Origin: Sediminibacterium sp.
GTDB taxonomy: Bacteria; Bacteroidota; Bacteroidia; Chitinophagales; Chitinophagaceae
Length of the DNA: 64,000 nt
Direction of reading: 5' to 3'
Assembly: GCA_016786865.1 (NCBI GenBank)
Contig: JAEUVE010000021.1
Location: forward strand, 115,993-179,992
Shown here one piece after another: positions 55,084 to 63,861 of the stretch. The first letter of the stretch is position 1. Each line of letters starts with the position of its first letter. Under the pieces are notes generated by a model. The model made no database searches. It had not been told where the DNA came from and worked only from the letters and a program-made list of their open reading frames with translations. A program made the translations under genes and the position numbers.

Positions 55084-57204
55084 TTGAAACCCATAAAACG
55101 TATCATCATCAGGACGCTTCTACTTTGTACCGCATTCATTTGTATCTTTTTAAACGGGATTCATGCCCGGGAAAACAGGGTACTCGACAGTTTGCTGCAG
55201 GTGCTGAAGCAACATCCTGCAGATGATTCTGCAAAAACGGTGTTGTATCGGAGGATATTCCGGGAATACCTGTACCAGAATGAAACAGCAAAAGCCAACC
55301 AATACCTCTATGCTGCGCTAAACCTGGCGGAAAAGCTTCCTCAGAAAACCCTGCTGGCCAATCTCTGTGAACGGATCGGCATTACTTATCACGGAAAGGG
55401 TGATTATCTCAACGCACTGCATTATTACGACCGGGTCATTGATCTGGGAACCCGGATTGGCGATCAGGATCTGATTGCCGGAATCTATCTGAACAAAACA
55501 GATATCTATCAGAACGTGTCGGATTACGCCAGTGCAATTGATGCCGCAGAACACTCCTTAAAATTATATGCAGCATTGAAAAACGAAGGCGGAATGGCCG
55601 CTTGTTACAATAACCTGAGTCTGACTTATATTGCATTGAAAGATTTTCGCAACGCCCATTATTATGCAACAAAAGCGCTGCCAGTGTTCGAAAAAGAAGG
55701 GGCAGTATCCAGGGGAGTGGCCAGCATCAAGGAACTCCTTGGCAGTATATTGTTGCAGGCAACTGAAGCAGACCTGCGCTCTTTTGGAATTGCTTCCGGG
55801 GAGCGATATGAAAAAGCCATTCAGTATTTCCGGCAGGCAGTTTCCATAGCAACACTGCTTAAAGACAATGATCTGAAAGGAACCCTGCTGATCGATCTGG
55901 GAACAGCTTATGAAAAAGACAAACGTATTGCTGAAGCCATTGAAAGTGTTGAAGGGGCAGTGCCGGTTATACTCCAGGGGCTGGAGCAACCAGTACTGGC
56001 CACCAATCTGATAAGTGCAGGGGCCCTCTTTATCCGCAACAACCGAACAAAGCAGGGGCTCCGATACCTGTACCATGGTTTGGCCCAGGCCAAACGATCC
56101 GGGTTACTAAAGCCACAGCAAACTGCATATGAAACTTTAAGCAAATTCTATGAACAACACAGGCAGTTCGACAGCGCCTTGTTGTATCACCAGCAATATG
56201 CGGCCTTAAAAGACAGTATATTCAATCAGGATAAAGACAAGGAAATCACCCGTAAAAAAATGGCACTTGATTTCAGCATACGGGAACAGGAATATCGTTT
56301 TCAGCAGGAGATGAGCAATAAGCAACTGCAGGAACAGTTGTTGCGCTCCAAAGTGCAGCAAGCGGAGATTAACCTGAAAAACAGGGTAGGACTGTTGTTG
56401 AGCTTATTGGCGTTGATTGTATTGATAGCGGCTTTCTTTATATATAAGAGCCGTCAGAAAGCCATTGCCATGAATAAAACCATCGAAGCGCAACGAAAAT
56501 CGTTGGAACAACTGGTATTGGTAAAAGACCAGGTATTCAGTGTGATTGGCCACGATCTGCGGTCGCCCATCAATGCGCTGATGTCTTTTGTGCAGATTCT
56601 GGAGCATATGGATATCACCAAAGACCAGTTGGCCAAATATGCTGAATCATTGGGCAACCAACTCCGGTTTACCTCTTCTCTGATGGAAAACCTGCTGCAT
56701 TGGGCAGGCAGCCAGATGCAGGGCTTCAATCCGCATTTTGAGCAGGTGAACCTCAACAACACCATGGATGCAGTATTGCAGAGTCTGTATGCAGCAGCCC
56801 AGCAGAAGCGCATACAGATTCTGTATGATTTTGAAAAAGCATCGCCGGTATGGGCCGACAGGGAAATGCTTACCCTGGTATTGCGGAACCTGCTCAGCAA
56901 TGCCATCAAGTTCAGTTATCCGGATAGCACCATTCAGGTTACCTATACCCAAACAGGGAGTGAACAGGAGATTTGTATCACAGATACCGGTACGGGATTA
57001 ACAGCGGAACAACTGGAAAGCATCAATGGAGTACAGGTGCAGGCTGTTGAGAGCCGGTATGGAACCCAAATGGAAAAGGGAACCGGCCTGGGGTTGATGC
57101 TGAGTAAGTCTTTCCTGGAATTGATGCAAGGCCGGATTGTTGCAGCAAACAACGCAACAGGAGGAAGTAGTTTCCGGGTCATCCTGCCTTTCAGAACAGC
57201 TTAA
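55084..57204 (+). CDS. Sensor histidine kinase with periplasmic TPR domain
   Basis: Protein of 706 residues starting at TTG; no in-frame ATG exists nearby and the hydrophobic signal begins at once. Residues 30-400 hold about seven TPR units (LCERIGITYHGKGDYLNALHYYDRVIDLGTRIGD and similar), then a coiled coil and one membrane helix (about 438-458, GLLLSLLALIVLIAAFFIY). HisKA follows with the phospho-acceptor His490 in VIGHDLRSPINALMSF, then HATPase with N box NLLSNAIKFSYP and DTGTGL. It is convergent with a LytTR regulator and overlaps it by 4 bp. Confidence 0.93.
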   Translation: MKPIKRIIIRTLLLCTAFICIFLNGIHARENRVLDSLLQVLKQHPADDSAKTVLYRRIFREYLYQNETAKANQYLYAALNLAEKLPQKTLLANLCERIGITYHGKGDYLNALHYYDRVIDLGTRIGDQDLIAGIYLNKTDIYQNVSDYASAIDAAEHSLKLYAALKNEGGMAACYNNLSLTYIALKDFRNAHYYATKALPVFEKEGAVSRGVASIKELLGSILLQATEADLRSFGIASGERYEKAIQYFRQAVSIATLLKDNDLKGTLLIDLGTAYEKDKRIAEAIESVEGAVPVILQGLEQPVLATNLISAGALFIRNNRTKQGLRYLYHGLAQAKRSGLLKPQQTAYETLSKFYEQHRQFDSALLYHQQYAALKDSIFNQDKDKEITRKKMALDFSIREQEYRFQQEMSNKQLQEQLLRSKVQQAEINLKNRVGLLLSLLALIVLIAAFFIYKSRQKAIAMNKTIEAQRKSLEQLVLVKDQVFSVIGHDLRSPINALMSFVQILEHMDITKDQLAKYAESLGNQLRFTSSLMENLLHWAGSQMQGFNPHFEQVNLNNTMDAVLQSLYAAAQQKRIQILYDFEKASPVWADREMLTLVLRNLLSNAIKFSYPDSTIQVTYTQTGSEQEICITDTGTGLTAEQLESINGVQVQAVESRYGTQMEKGTGLGLMLSKSFLELMQGRIVAANNATGGSSFRVILPFRTA

Positions 57205-57971
57205 AACCGTTTCAGCAGATTCTTCTGCACCACCTGCTCCTGAATGGCGGCCTTGTAGGAATTGCTCATGGGAATCTCCTGGTTATTGCTCAGTACCACT
57301 CCGTTGTGCAATACGGCAATCAGGTGTTGCAGGTTAATAATGTATTGTTTGTGAATGCGTAAAAATTTTTGCTTGTTCAATTGCAGCTCCAGGTTTTTCA
57401 GGCCAATGAGGACCAGGTGTGTTTTTTGTTGCAGGGTATGGATTTTGGAAAAGTCGCCCATGCTTTCGATGTACAATACATCCTCCTCCTTTATTTTAAG
57501 ATAGCCTTTCTGGTCTTTGATAAAAAAGAATCCCTGGTCCTCGGGTGCCTGGTCTATCCCTTCCAGCACAATACCCGATTCCTGCAATGTGGCATACCCG
57601 GCCAATTGTTTTTTAAGTTCCAGGTATTCAACAGCTTTATTCACTCCTTTCAGAAAGCGATCGAACCGAAGGGGTTTCGACATAAAGTCGATGGCATCAA
57701 TATTGAAACCCTCAGCAGCATATTCCGGGAAAGAAGAAATGAAAATAAATACGGGCGGCGTTCTCAGCGACTTTGCCAGATCGGTGCCCAGTAAGCCGGG
57801 CATGTCTACATCCGAAAAAACAATATCCACCTGGTTCTTTTGCAGGAATGCAGCTGCTTCCAGCCCGTTGGCGCATTCTGCCACCAATTGCAGGGAAGGA
57901 ATTTTTTGGAGAAATAGTTTGATCAGGTCTCTTTCAACCACATGATCATCTGCTATCAGGCATGTATACAT
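57201..57971 (-). CDS. LytTR-type response regulator
   Basis: Protein of 256 residues. Receiver domain with phospho-acceptor Asp54 in VFSDVDMPG and Lys99 in DFMSKPL. The linker and LytTR DNA-binding domain (about 150-250) contain FFFIKDQKGYLKIKEEDVLYIESMGDFSKIHT and FLRIHKQYIINLQHL, both LytTR hallmarks. It overlaps the convergent histidine-kinase gene by 4 bp and is the obvious candidate partner, though LytTR regulators more often pair with LytS-type (His_kinase) kinases. Confidence 0.93.
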   Translation of the reverse strand: MYTCLIADDHVVERDLIKLFLQKIPSLQLVAECANGLEAAAFLQKNQVDIVFSDVDMPGLLGTDLAKSLRTPPVFIFISSFPEYAAEGFNIDAIDFMSKPLRFDRFLKGVNKAVEYLELKKQLAGYATLQESGIVLEGIDQAPEDQGFFFIKDQKGYLKIKEEDVLYIESMGDFSKIHTLQQKTHLVLIGLKNLELQLNKQKFLRIHKQYIINLQHLIAVLHNGVVLSNNQEIPMSNSYKAAIQEQVVQKNLLKRF

Positions 57972-58017
57972 CAGCTACAGGAATTGTAAACAGGAAAGCG
58001 CTGGAACAGCACTGTTG

Positions 58018-58440
58018 CTATCTCAGTCTGTCTGCACTTTTTACCAGCTGCTCGTCTTTGTAAATAAAACGGATGGCCAGTAAGAGGAACAGCGGAACGG
58101 CAAAGCTGAACAAAGAACCCAAATCCAGCTTTGATTCCACAAAACCGGATTTGGCGTTATAATACATTGCAATGTTCAGGAAAGCGCCAACGGCTGTAGC
58201 AAACACAATGAGCATTTGCCTTTTCCGGTCTTTGTACATAAAGATTGCCACCAGGGAGGCAACCGCAACCGCTACGCTGAGAATCATGATCAGCAGTTGG
58301 TTGGATGCAGTAAATTCTACCCAGGTTTTGGTGTTGGTTGCAGCATCCAGTTTATTACCACTGAAAAAAGACAACCCAAATCCGCTGGCGGAAAAAGCGG
58401 CTGCCAGCAGCAGCCAGACGCTCTGTATTCTTTGAATCAT
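58018..58440 (-). CDS. DUF4293 family membrane protein
   Basis: Protein of 140 residues with four membrane segments, opening with the family string MIQRIQSVWLLLA and containing the MYKDRKRQ loop between TM2 and TM3. Function unknown; the family is largely restricted to Bacteroidota, which supports the taxonomic call. Starts 16 bp downstream of glyA. Confidence 0.88.
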   Translation of the reverse strand: MIQRIQSVWLLLAAAFSASGFGLSFFSGNKLDAATNTKTWVEFTASNQLLIMILSVAVAVASLVAIFMYKDRKRQMLIVFATAVGAFLNIAMYYNAKSGFVESKLDLGSLFSFAVPLFLLLAIRFIYKDEQLVKSADRLR

Positions 58441-58456
58441 ATTAGTAAGTTAAGTA

Positions 58457-59737
58457 TTATCCCATTTCAGGATACAGTACAAACTGTTCCATGAACGCAT
58501 TCACCTGTTTTTTAACCTTGCCGATGATGTTGGCATCGTCTGCATTCATCAGCACATCGTCGATGGCGTTTACCACAAACTGCATATCTGCTTCCTTCAT
58601 GCCCCTGGTAGTGATGGCAGGAACGCCAAAGCGGATACCGGAGGTAATGAATGCACTTTTATCATCGAATGGAACCATGTTTTTATTGGCAGTGATATCG
58701 GCCTGTACCAGTGCCTGCTCTGCTTTTTTGCCGCTGATGTTTTTGTTGCGCAGGTCGATCAGCATGAGGTGGTTGTCTGTACCACCACTGATGATGTGGT
58801 AGCCTTTCTGCACAAATGCTGCAGCCATGGCCTGAGCATTTTTCTGCACCTGCTGCTGGTACTGCAAAAAATCATCTGTCAGGATTTCGCCAAAAGCAAC
58901 AGCCTTGGCAGCAATTACGTGCTGCAACGGACCACCCTGGATACCGGGGAATACCGCCATGTCGAGCAGGTTGCTCATCATCCGGATATTGCCCTTCACA
59001 TCTTTCAGGCCCCATGGGTTTTCAAAATCCTTCTTCATCATAATGATACCGCCTCTAGGACCACGAAGTGTTTTGTGGGTGGTGGAAGTAACAAAATGAC
59101 AATGTTCAAAAGGACTGTTCAATAATTTTTTGGCAATCAGGCCGGCAGGATGGGCAATATCTGCCATCACCAGCGCGCCCACTTCGTCGGCCACTTTTCT
59201 GATGCGGGCATAATCCCAGTCGCGGCTGTAGGCGCTGGCGCCACAGTAGATCAGTTTTGGTTTTACGGCCCTGGCCTGTGCTTCCAGCATTTCATAATCC
59301 ACCAGCCCTTCTTCGCGGGTAACGCCGTAAAAATGGGGTTGGTACAGTTTACCGCTGTAGTTCACAGCGCTTCCGTGGGTAAGGTGTCCGCCCATGCTCA
59401 GATCCAGTCCGAGGGTGGCATCTCCCGGTTGCAATACGGCCAGTGCAACTGCGGCATTGGCCTGTGCACCGCTGTGCGGCTGTACGTTGGCATATTCTAC
59501 ATCAAAAATGGCTTTTAAACGGTCGATGGCCAGTTGTTCGGTCTGGTCTACGATTTCGCAACCGGCATAGTATCTTCTGCCCGGGTACCCTTCCGCATAT
59601 TTGTTGGTCATTACGTTACCCATGGCCTGCATTACCCGCAAACTGGTGAAGTTTTCTGAGGCAATCAGTTCAATTCCATGACGTTGTCTTTCCAATTCCT
59701 TGCGAATCAGGTCAAAAACCAAAGTATCTTTTTGCAT
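58457..59737 (-). CDS. glyA: Serine hydroxymethyltransferase
   Basis: PLP enzyme of 426 residues, family length. N-terminal LIASENFTS and [20 protein letters not shown] lysine in [16 protein letters not shown]-terminal [14 protein letters not shown]. It converts serine and tetrahydrofolate to glycine and methylene-tetrahydrofolate, the main one-carbon source. A perfect -7 element TACCTTTG (minus strand, 59751-59758) lies 13 bp before the start. Confidence 0.97.
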   Translation of the reverse strand: MQKDTLVFDLIRKELERQRHGIELIASENFTSLRVMQAMGNVMTNKYAEGYPGRRYYAGCEIVDQTEQLAIDRLKAIFDVEYANVQPHSGAQANAAVALAVLQPGDATLGLDLSMGGHLTHGSAVNYSGKLYQPHFYGVTREEGLVDYEMLEAQARAVKPKLIYCGASAYSRDWDYARIRKVADEVGALVMADIAHPAGLIAKKLLNSPFEHCHFVTSTTHKTLRGPRGGIIMMKKDFENPWGLKDVKGNIRMMSNLLDMAVFPGIQGGPLQHVIAAKAVAFGEILTDDFLQYQQQVQKNAQAMAAAFVQKGYHIISGGTDNHLMLIDLRNKNISGKKAEQALVQADITANKNMVPFDDKSAFITSGIRFGVPAITTRGMKEADMQFVVNAIDDVLMNADDANIIGKVKKQVNAFMEQFVLYPEMG

Positions 59738-59750
59738 GTAGAAGTTTTTG

Positions 59751-59758
59751 CAAAGGTA
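59751..59758 (-). promoter_or_regulatory. Candidate -7 element of glyA (TACCTTTG)
   Basis: Exact TAnnTTTG match on the minus strand, 13 bp upstream of the glyA start, implying a very short leader. A -33 TTTG is not evident. Confidence 0.45.
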
Positions 59759-59924
59759 AATCTTAGCGAACAGTACGCCATATTTTATAAATATTAGTTT
59801 TAACCAGCGATTTCCACAAAACTTGCTAAATAGCGCTTATTTGGTAATTTTACCGTTAATTTGACCATTGTGTGGTTAATACACAACCGATCGGAGCATC
59901 AGATTGAACCAAAGAAGCCCCCTA

Positions 59925-60917
59925 ATGAAAGCAATCATACCCGTTGCAGGCGCTGGAACCAAACTCAGACCGCATACCTATACACAACCCAAGGCCCTTA
60001 TTCCGATAGCAGGAAAAACCATTCTGAGCTTTATTGTAGATCAGCTCAGGGATGCCGGCATCAACGAATTTGTTTTTATTGTAGGATACCTGGGAGAAAA
60101 GATACAGGATTACGTTAAACAGAAATATCCCGACCTCATAACGCATTTCGTTTACCAGAACGAACGCCACGGAACCGGGCATGCCATCGAGCTTACCCGA
60201 ACCATCGTGGACGGTGATGAAGTGTTTGTGGTGCTGGGAGATACCATTTGCGAATACGATGTAAAAGAAGTGCTGGAATGTCCGCACAGCATGCTGGGGG
60301 TTAAGAAAGTGGATGACCCCCGCAATTTTGGTGTAGCTTCTATTAATGAGGAAGGATTCATTGACCAGGTAGTGGAAAAGCCGGCCATTCCCAAGAGCAA
60401 TATGGCGCTGGTAGGTCTGTACAAAATCAAGGAAACCCAGTTCCTGTTCGAGTGCCTGCATCACCTGTTCATGCAAAATATCCAGACCCAGGGAGAGTAC
60501 AATCTCACGGATGCACTGGACTGTATGATCAAACGCGGCGCACAGTTTAAATCGTTTAAGGTGAAGAGCTGGTTCGATTGCGGAAAAAAAGAGTCGCTGC
60601 TCGAAAGCAATGCCACCCTGCTAAAAAAATTCGGGGGTAATATTGCAGACGCCGAATCATTTAAAGATACCATCATCATACCTCCGGTAAGTATTGCAGA
60701 CGGCTGTAATATCTGTAATTCTATTATTGGTCCGCATGTGGCCATTGGCGCCAATACCACCATCCGGCATTCGATAGTGCGAGACAGTATCATCGGATCT
60801 TATACCAACCTCGATGAAGTAGTACTCGACAATTCACTGATTGGCAGTGATGCATCCGTGAAAGGATTGAGCCGCAGCCTGAATATAGGCGACAATACAG
60901 AAATTGATTTTGGATAA
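59925..60917 (+). CDS. Sugar-phosphate nucleotidyltransferase with C-terminal left-handed beta helix
   Basis: Protein of 330 residues from the ATG at 59925. The nucleotide-binding signature is MKAIIPVAGAGTKLRPHT followed by QPKALIPIAGKT. The metal Asp is in VVLGDTI, and the sugar-binding part is EGEY-like TQGEYNLTDAL. The last 75 residues are hexapeptide repeats (SIADGCNICNSIIGPHVAIGANTTIRHS) that form a left-handed beta helix. Resembles RmlA-long or GalU/GlmU-type enzymes; the sugar cannot be told. Confidence 0.88.
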   Translation: MKAIIPVAGAGTKLRPHTYTQPKALIPIAGKTILSFIVDQLRDAGINEFVFIVGYLGEKIQDYVKQKYPDLITHFVYQNERHGTGHAIELTRTIVDGDEVFVVLGDTICEYDVKEVLECPHSMLGVKKVDDPRNFGVASINEEGFIDQVVEKPAIPKSNMALVGLYKIKETQFLFECLHHLFMQNIQTQGEYNLTDALDCMIKRGAQFKSFKVKSWFDCGKKESLLESNATLLKKFGGNIADAESFKDTIIIPPVSIADGCNICNSIIGPHVAIGANTTIRHSIVRDSIIGSYTNLDEVVLDNSLIGSDASVKGLSRSLNIGDNTEIDFG

Positions 60918-60954
60918 TTCCTGCATACGCCGTCTTTATCTGTAAAGAACTGAT

Positions 60955-60962
60955 TAAATTTG
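60955..60962 (+). promoter_or_regulatory. Candidate -7 element of the NMO-family gene (TAAATTTG)
   Basis: Exact TAnnTTTG match 16 bp before the start codon; TTTA at 60935-60938 is a poor -33 candidate with 16-bp spacing. Confidence 0.45.
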
Positions 60963-60978
60963 GGAATCAAAATCCCCA

Positions 60979-61947
60979 ATGATGCATCAGCTATTTACGC
61001 CCAATCGCGTTACCAAACTGTTTAATATTCAATACCCTATTGTACAGGGAGGAATGATCTGGGCAAGTGGTTGGAAACTGGCCAGTGCCGTAAGCAATGC
61101 AGGCGGGCTCGGATTGATTGGTGCAGGAAGTATGTATCCGCAAGTGTTGCGGGAACATATTCAGCAATGCAGGGCAGCAACCAACAAACCTTTTGGTGTA
61201 AATATACCCTTGTTGTATCCTGATATTGAGGAACTGATTCAAATCATCATCAGCGAAAAAGTACCCGTTGTATTTACCAGTGCGGGCAATCCCAAAACGT
61301 ATACAGCCAGACTGAAAGCGGAAGGCATCAAAGTGGTGCATGTAGTCAGCAGCAGCAGGTTTGCCAAAAAAGCAGAGGAGGCAGGATGCGATGCCGTGGT
61401 AGCAGAAGGCTTTGAAGCAGGCGGACACAACGGTAGAGAAGAAACCACAACACTGGTACTGATTCCTGCGGTGAAAGCAGCAGTATCCATTCCGGTGATT
61501 GCTGCAGGTGGAATTGCCACTGGCAGGCAGATGCTGGCCACCTTGGTACTGGGTGCAGAAGGCGTACAGATCGGCAGCCGGTTTATTTGCACACCGGAAG
61601 CTTCTTCTCATGCCAATTTCAAGGAAGCCATTATAGGTGCAGCGGAAGGAGACACCCAGCTGAGCATGAAGAAACTGGTACCGGTACGTTTGTTGAAAAA
61701 TGAATTTTTTCGCCAGATCGATGCGGCAGAAACCCGCGGTGCAGCACCAGAAGAGCTGAAGCAAATCCTGGGCAGGGCCCGTGCCAAGCGCGGGATGTTC
61801 GAAGGCGATCTGCACGAAGGTGAGCTGGAAGTAGGGCAGGTATCTGCCCTGATACACGAAATCAAACCTGCGGCAGCGGTGGTAGAAGAAATAATGAGCG
61901 ATTACCTGGAGGCAATGCGCTCATTATGTTCGGAATTAAATAAATAA
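60979..61947 (+). CDS. Nitronate monooxygenase / FabK-like FMN enzyme
   Basis: TIM-barrel flavoprotein of 322 residues. PIVQGGMIWASGWKLASAVSNAGGLGLIG opens the barrel, GFEAGGHNGREETTT holds the family His, and IAAGGIATGRQMLATLVLGAEGVQIGSRF binds the FMN phosphate. Either a nitronate monooxygenase (2-nitropropane dioxygenase family) or a FabK-type enoyl-ACP reductase; motifs do not decide. Its 3' end overlaps the convergent dsrE-like gene by 12 bp. Confidence 0.88.
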   Translation: MMHQLFTPNRVTKLFNIQYPIVQGGMIWASGWKLASAVSNAGGLGLIGAGSMYPQVLREHIQQCRAATNKPFGVNIPLLYPDIEELIQIIISEKVPVVFTSAGNPKTYTARLKAEGIKVVHVVSSSRFAKKAEEAGCDAVVAEGFEAGGHNGREETTTLVLIPAVKAAVSIPVIAAGGIATGRQMLATLVLGAEGVQIGSRFICTPEASSHANFKEAIIGAAEGDTQLSMKKLVPVRLLKNEFFRQIDAAETRGAAPEELKQILGRARAKRGMFEGDLHEGELEVGQVSALIHEIKPAAAVVEEIMSDYLEAMRSLCSELNK

Positions 61948-62418
61948 CATGTGTGTGCCCAGGCCACTGCCCTGTTTGTAGAAATCACCCACAGTAATAA
62001 TATCATCCACTCCTTCGTAGAGGTCTTCTTTTTTGTAGTGAAACATTTCCATGGCCAGTTTACAGGCCCATAGTTTCACTCCCGAAGCGGTGAGAATATC
62101 GAGAAACTCATGTACGTCGGGCATGTCTATTTTTTCCATTTCTTTCTTCATCATGGAAGTAGCCAGCGCTTCCATACCTGGTAAACCGCCGAGGAGGGTA
62201 GGCATGTGCATGGCAGGGTTTCCTACCGTAGCCACATGTAGGTGCTCCAGTTTCTTTTTGTGAATGGCTTCCAACCCGAAGAAGGTAAAAAACATTTCAG
62301 CTTCAATACCTTCCATCCTGGCGCCATTGGCCAGCACAAATGCGGCGTATACATTCTCCAGAGTAGCTTTGGAGAGAATGATCATCATTTTTTTGATTTC
62401 ACCATTAAACTCGTTCAT
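61936..62418 (-). CDS. DsrE/DsrF-like sulfur-relay protein
   Basis: Protein of 160 residues. KKMMIILSKATLENVYAAFVLANGARMEGIEAEMFFTFFGLEAI is the start of the DsrE-like fold, and the conserved sulfane-binding Cys is in VKLWACKLAMEMF. Such proteins carry persulfide in the cytoplasm. Third gene of an sqr-tusE-dsrE order (23 bp after tusE). Its 3' end overlaps the convergent flavoprotein gene. Confidence 0.88.
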   Translation of the reverse strand: MNEFNGEIKKMMIILSKATLENVYAAFVLANGARMEGIEAEMFFTFFGLEAIHKKKLEHLHVATVGNPAMHMPTLLGGLPGMEALATSMMKKEMEKIDMPDVHEFLDILTASGVKLWACKLAMEMFHYKKEDLYEGVDDIITVGDFYKQGSGLGTHMLFI

Positions 62419-62441
62419 GGTTGTTCAATTTAGAGAAGTGA

Positions 62442-62750
62442 TTAAATACAGCTGGCAGGTTTGGGGATGCCGGCAATTTTGGTAGCTGTTTTCAAAGGCG
62501 CATTGGGAAACAAGGCATAGAACTCCTTGATGTCTATCAATCCGCTTTTACCAATGCGGCGAATGCTGAGCGCAACATCATTCCTGAATTCATTTTGCAG
62601 GTAAGTGAGCACTTCCCAGTGGCGGGGGGTGAGGCTGATATTGGCTTCTTTGGCCAGTTCTTCACCTACCTCTTTGTTCCATTGTGCAAAATTGGTGAGG
62701 TACCCTTCTTCGTTTACGGTAATGTTTGTACCGGCGATCATCTTTTCCAT
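62442..62750 (-). CDS. TusE/DsrC-family sulfur carrier with single C-terminal cysteine
   Basis: Protein of 102 residues with the DsrC fold strings: NEEGYLTNFAQWNKEVGEELAKEANISLTPRHWEVLTYLQ and the C-terminal arm TKIAGIPKPASCI. Only the penultimate Cys is present; the second arm Cys, ten residues before, is Thr/Lys here. That is the TusE-like condition, fitting persulfide transfer rather than trisulfide chemistry with DsrAB. Lies between sqr (32 bp) and dsrE (23 bp). Confidence 0.9.
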   Translation of the reverse strand: MEKMIAGTNITVNEEGYLTNFAQWNKEVGEELAKEANISLTPRHWEVLTYLQNEFRNDVALSIRRIGKSGLIDIKEFYALFPNAPLKTATKIAGIPKPASCI

Positions 62751-62782
62751 AAAAATTGTTTTAATAGTTCAGTTCAAGTGGT

Positions 62783-63861
62783 TTAGTCAAATTTTTTTCC
62801 TGCTTCCTGCATGGTGGCAGAAACAAAGGGAATATGCGTTCCTTTTAAAAGCATGTTCCAGTAAATCCATCGGAAAGCCAGTTTACCCATGTGGTTGATC
62901 CTGCTTTCTTTCAGCAGGCGCAGCGGACCAATACCGGGGAAGGGAAAACTGCCTTCAACCGGTTCGTGTGTATAGTTGAAGTCGATCAGGAGGGCCTTGC
63001 CGTTTCCGGTTTCGATGAAGCAGTTGGCGTGTCCGTCGAAGGTTTCTTTCAGAGGTTCATCCTTGATGAAACGAAGGATGTTTTCGGTCAGGATCTCGGC
63101 TTCGAAATGTGCAACCGATCCCGCTTTGGAAGCGGGGATATTGCTGGCATCACCCAATACAAAAATATTGGTGTATTTCAGCGACTGCAGGGTGGCTTTG
63201 TTGGTGGGTACATAGTTCAGGTCGTCTCCCAATCCGGAGCGGGCCATCAGTTCATCACCCTTGTTCGTAGGTACGGTTACCAACAGATCAAATGGAATTT
63301 CCCTGCCACCATAGTCGATGATTTTTTTCTCTTCGTTGTTCACTTCAGCAATGGCAAAATCACTTTCTATGTGAATGTTTTTTTCGTGCAGCAGGTGCTC
63401 CAGTGCTTCGGTGGCTTTGGGTTTGGTGAATGCGCCACTGAGTGGTGTAACATAAGTGATCTCCACTTTATCGCGCATTTTTTTGTGCTTGAAAAAGGAG
63501 TCGGCCAGGAAAGCAAATTCCAGTGGGGCAACCGGACATTTAATCGGCATTTCGGTAATATGTACCAGCAGTCTTCCGCCTTCCCATTCGCGGAGTTTGT
63601 TGCGCAGCGCCAGTGAACCTTCGAAAGTGTAAAAGTCGAATACAGATTTATGCCACTCGGATCCTTTCATACCCTCCACTTCTTCCGGAGCAATTTTAGC
63701 TCCGGTAGCAATGATCAGCAGATCGTAGTGCAATGCTTCACCGCTGTTCAGGATTACCTGGTTGTTTGGGGCATCAACCAGTTGGATTCCTGCAGTCAGC
63801 AGTTTAACTCCTTTAGGAATAAATTCTGCAATGGATTTAACGATGTCTTCGGGCTGGTAAA
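62783..63861 (-). pseudogene. Sulfide:quinone oxidoreductase, 5' end removed by an insertion sequence
   Basis: FAD-dependent SQR-type protein. From YQPEDIVKSIAEFIPKGVKLL onward (about 360 residues) it matches this group well: LLIIATGA, HITEMPIKCPVAPLEFAFLADSFF, VEITYVTPLSGAFTKP, FVLGDASNIPASKAGSVAHFEAE and FDGHANCFIETGNGKALLIDFNY. The first ~55 residues, including the GxGxxG FAD-binding loop, are missing. Upstream of about 63861 the reading frame runs through sequence belonging to an insertion element; the ORF can be extended to a TTG at 63961 only by reading through that element. The protein is expected to be inactive. Downstream genes may still be transcribed from a new promoter. Confidence 0.8.
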
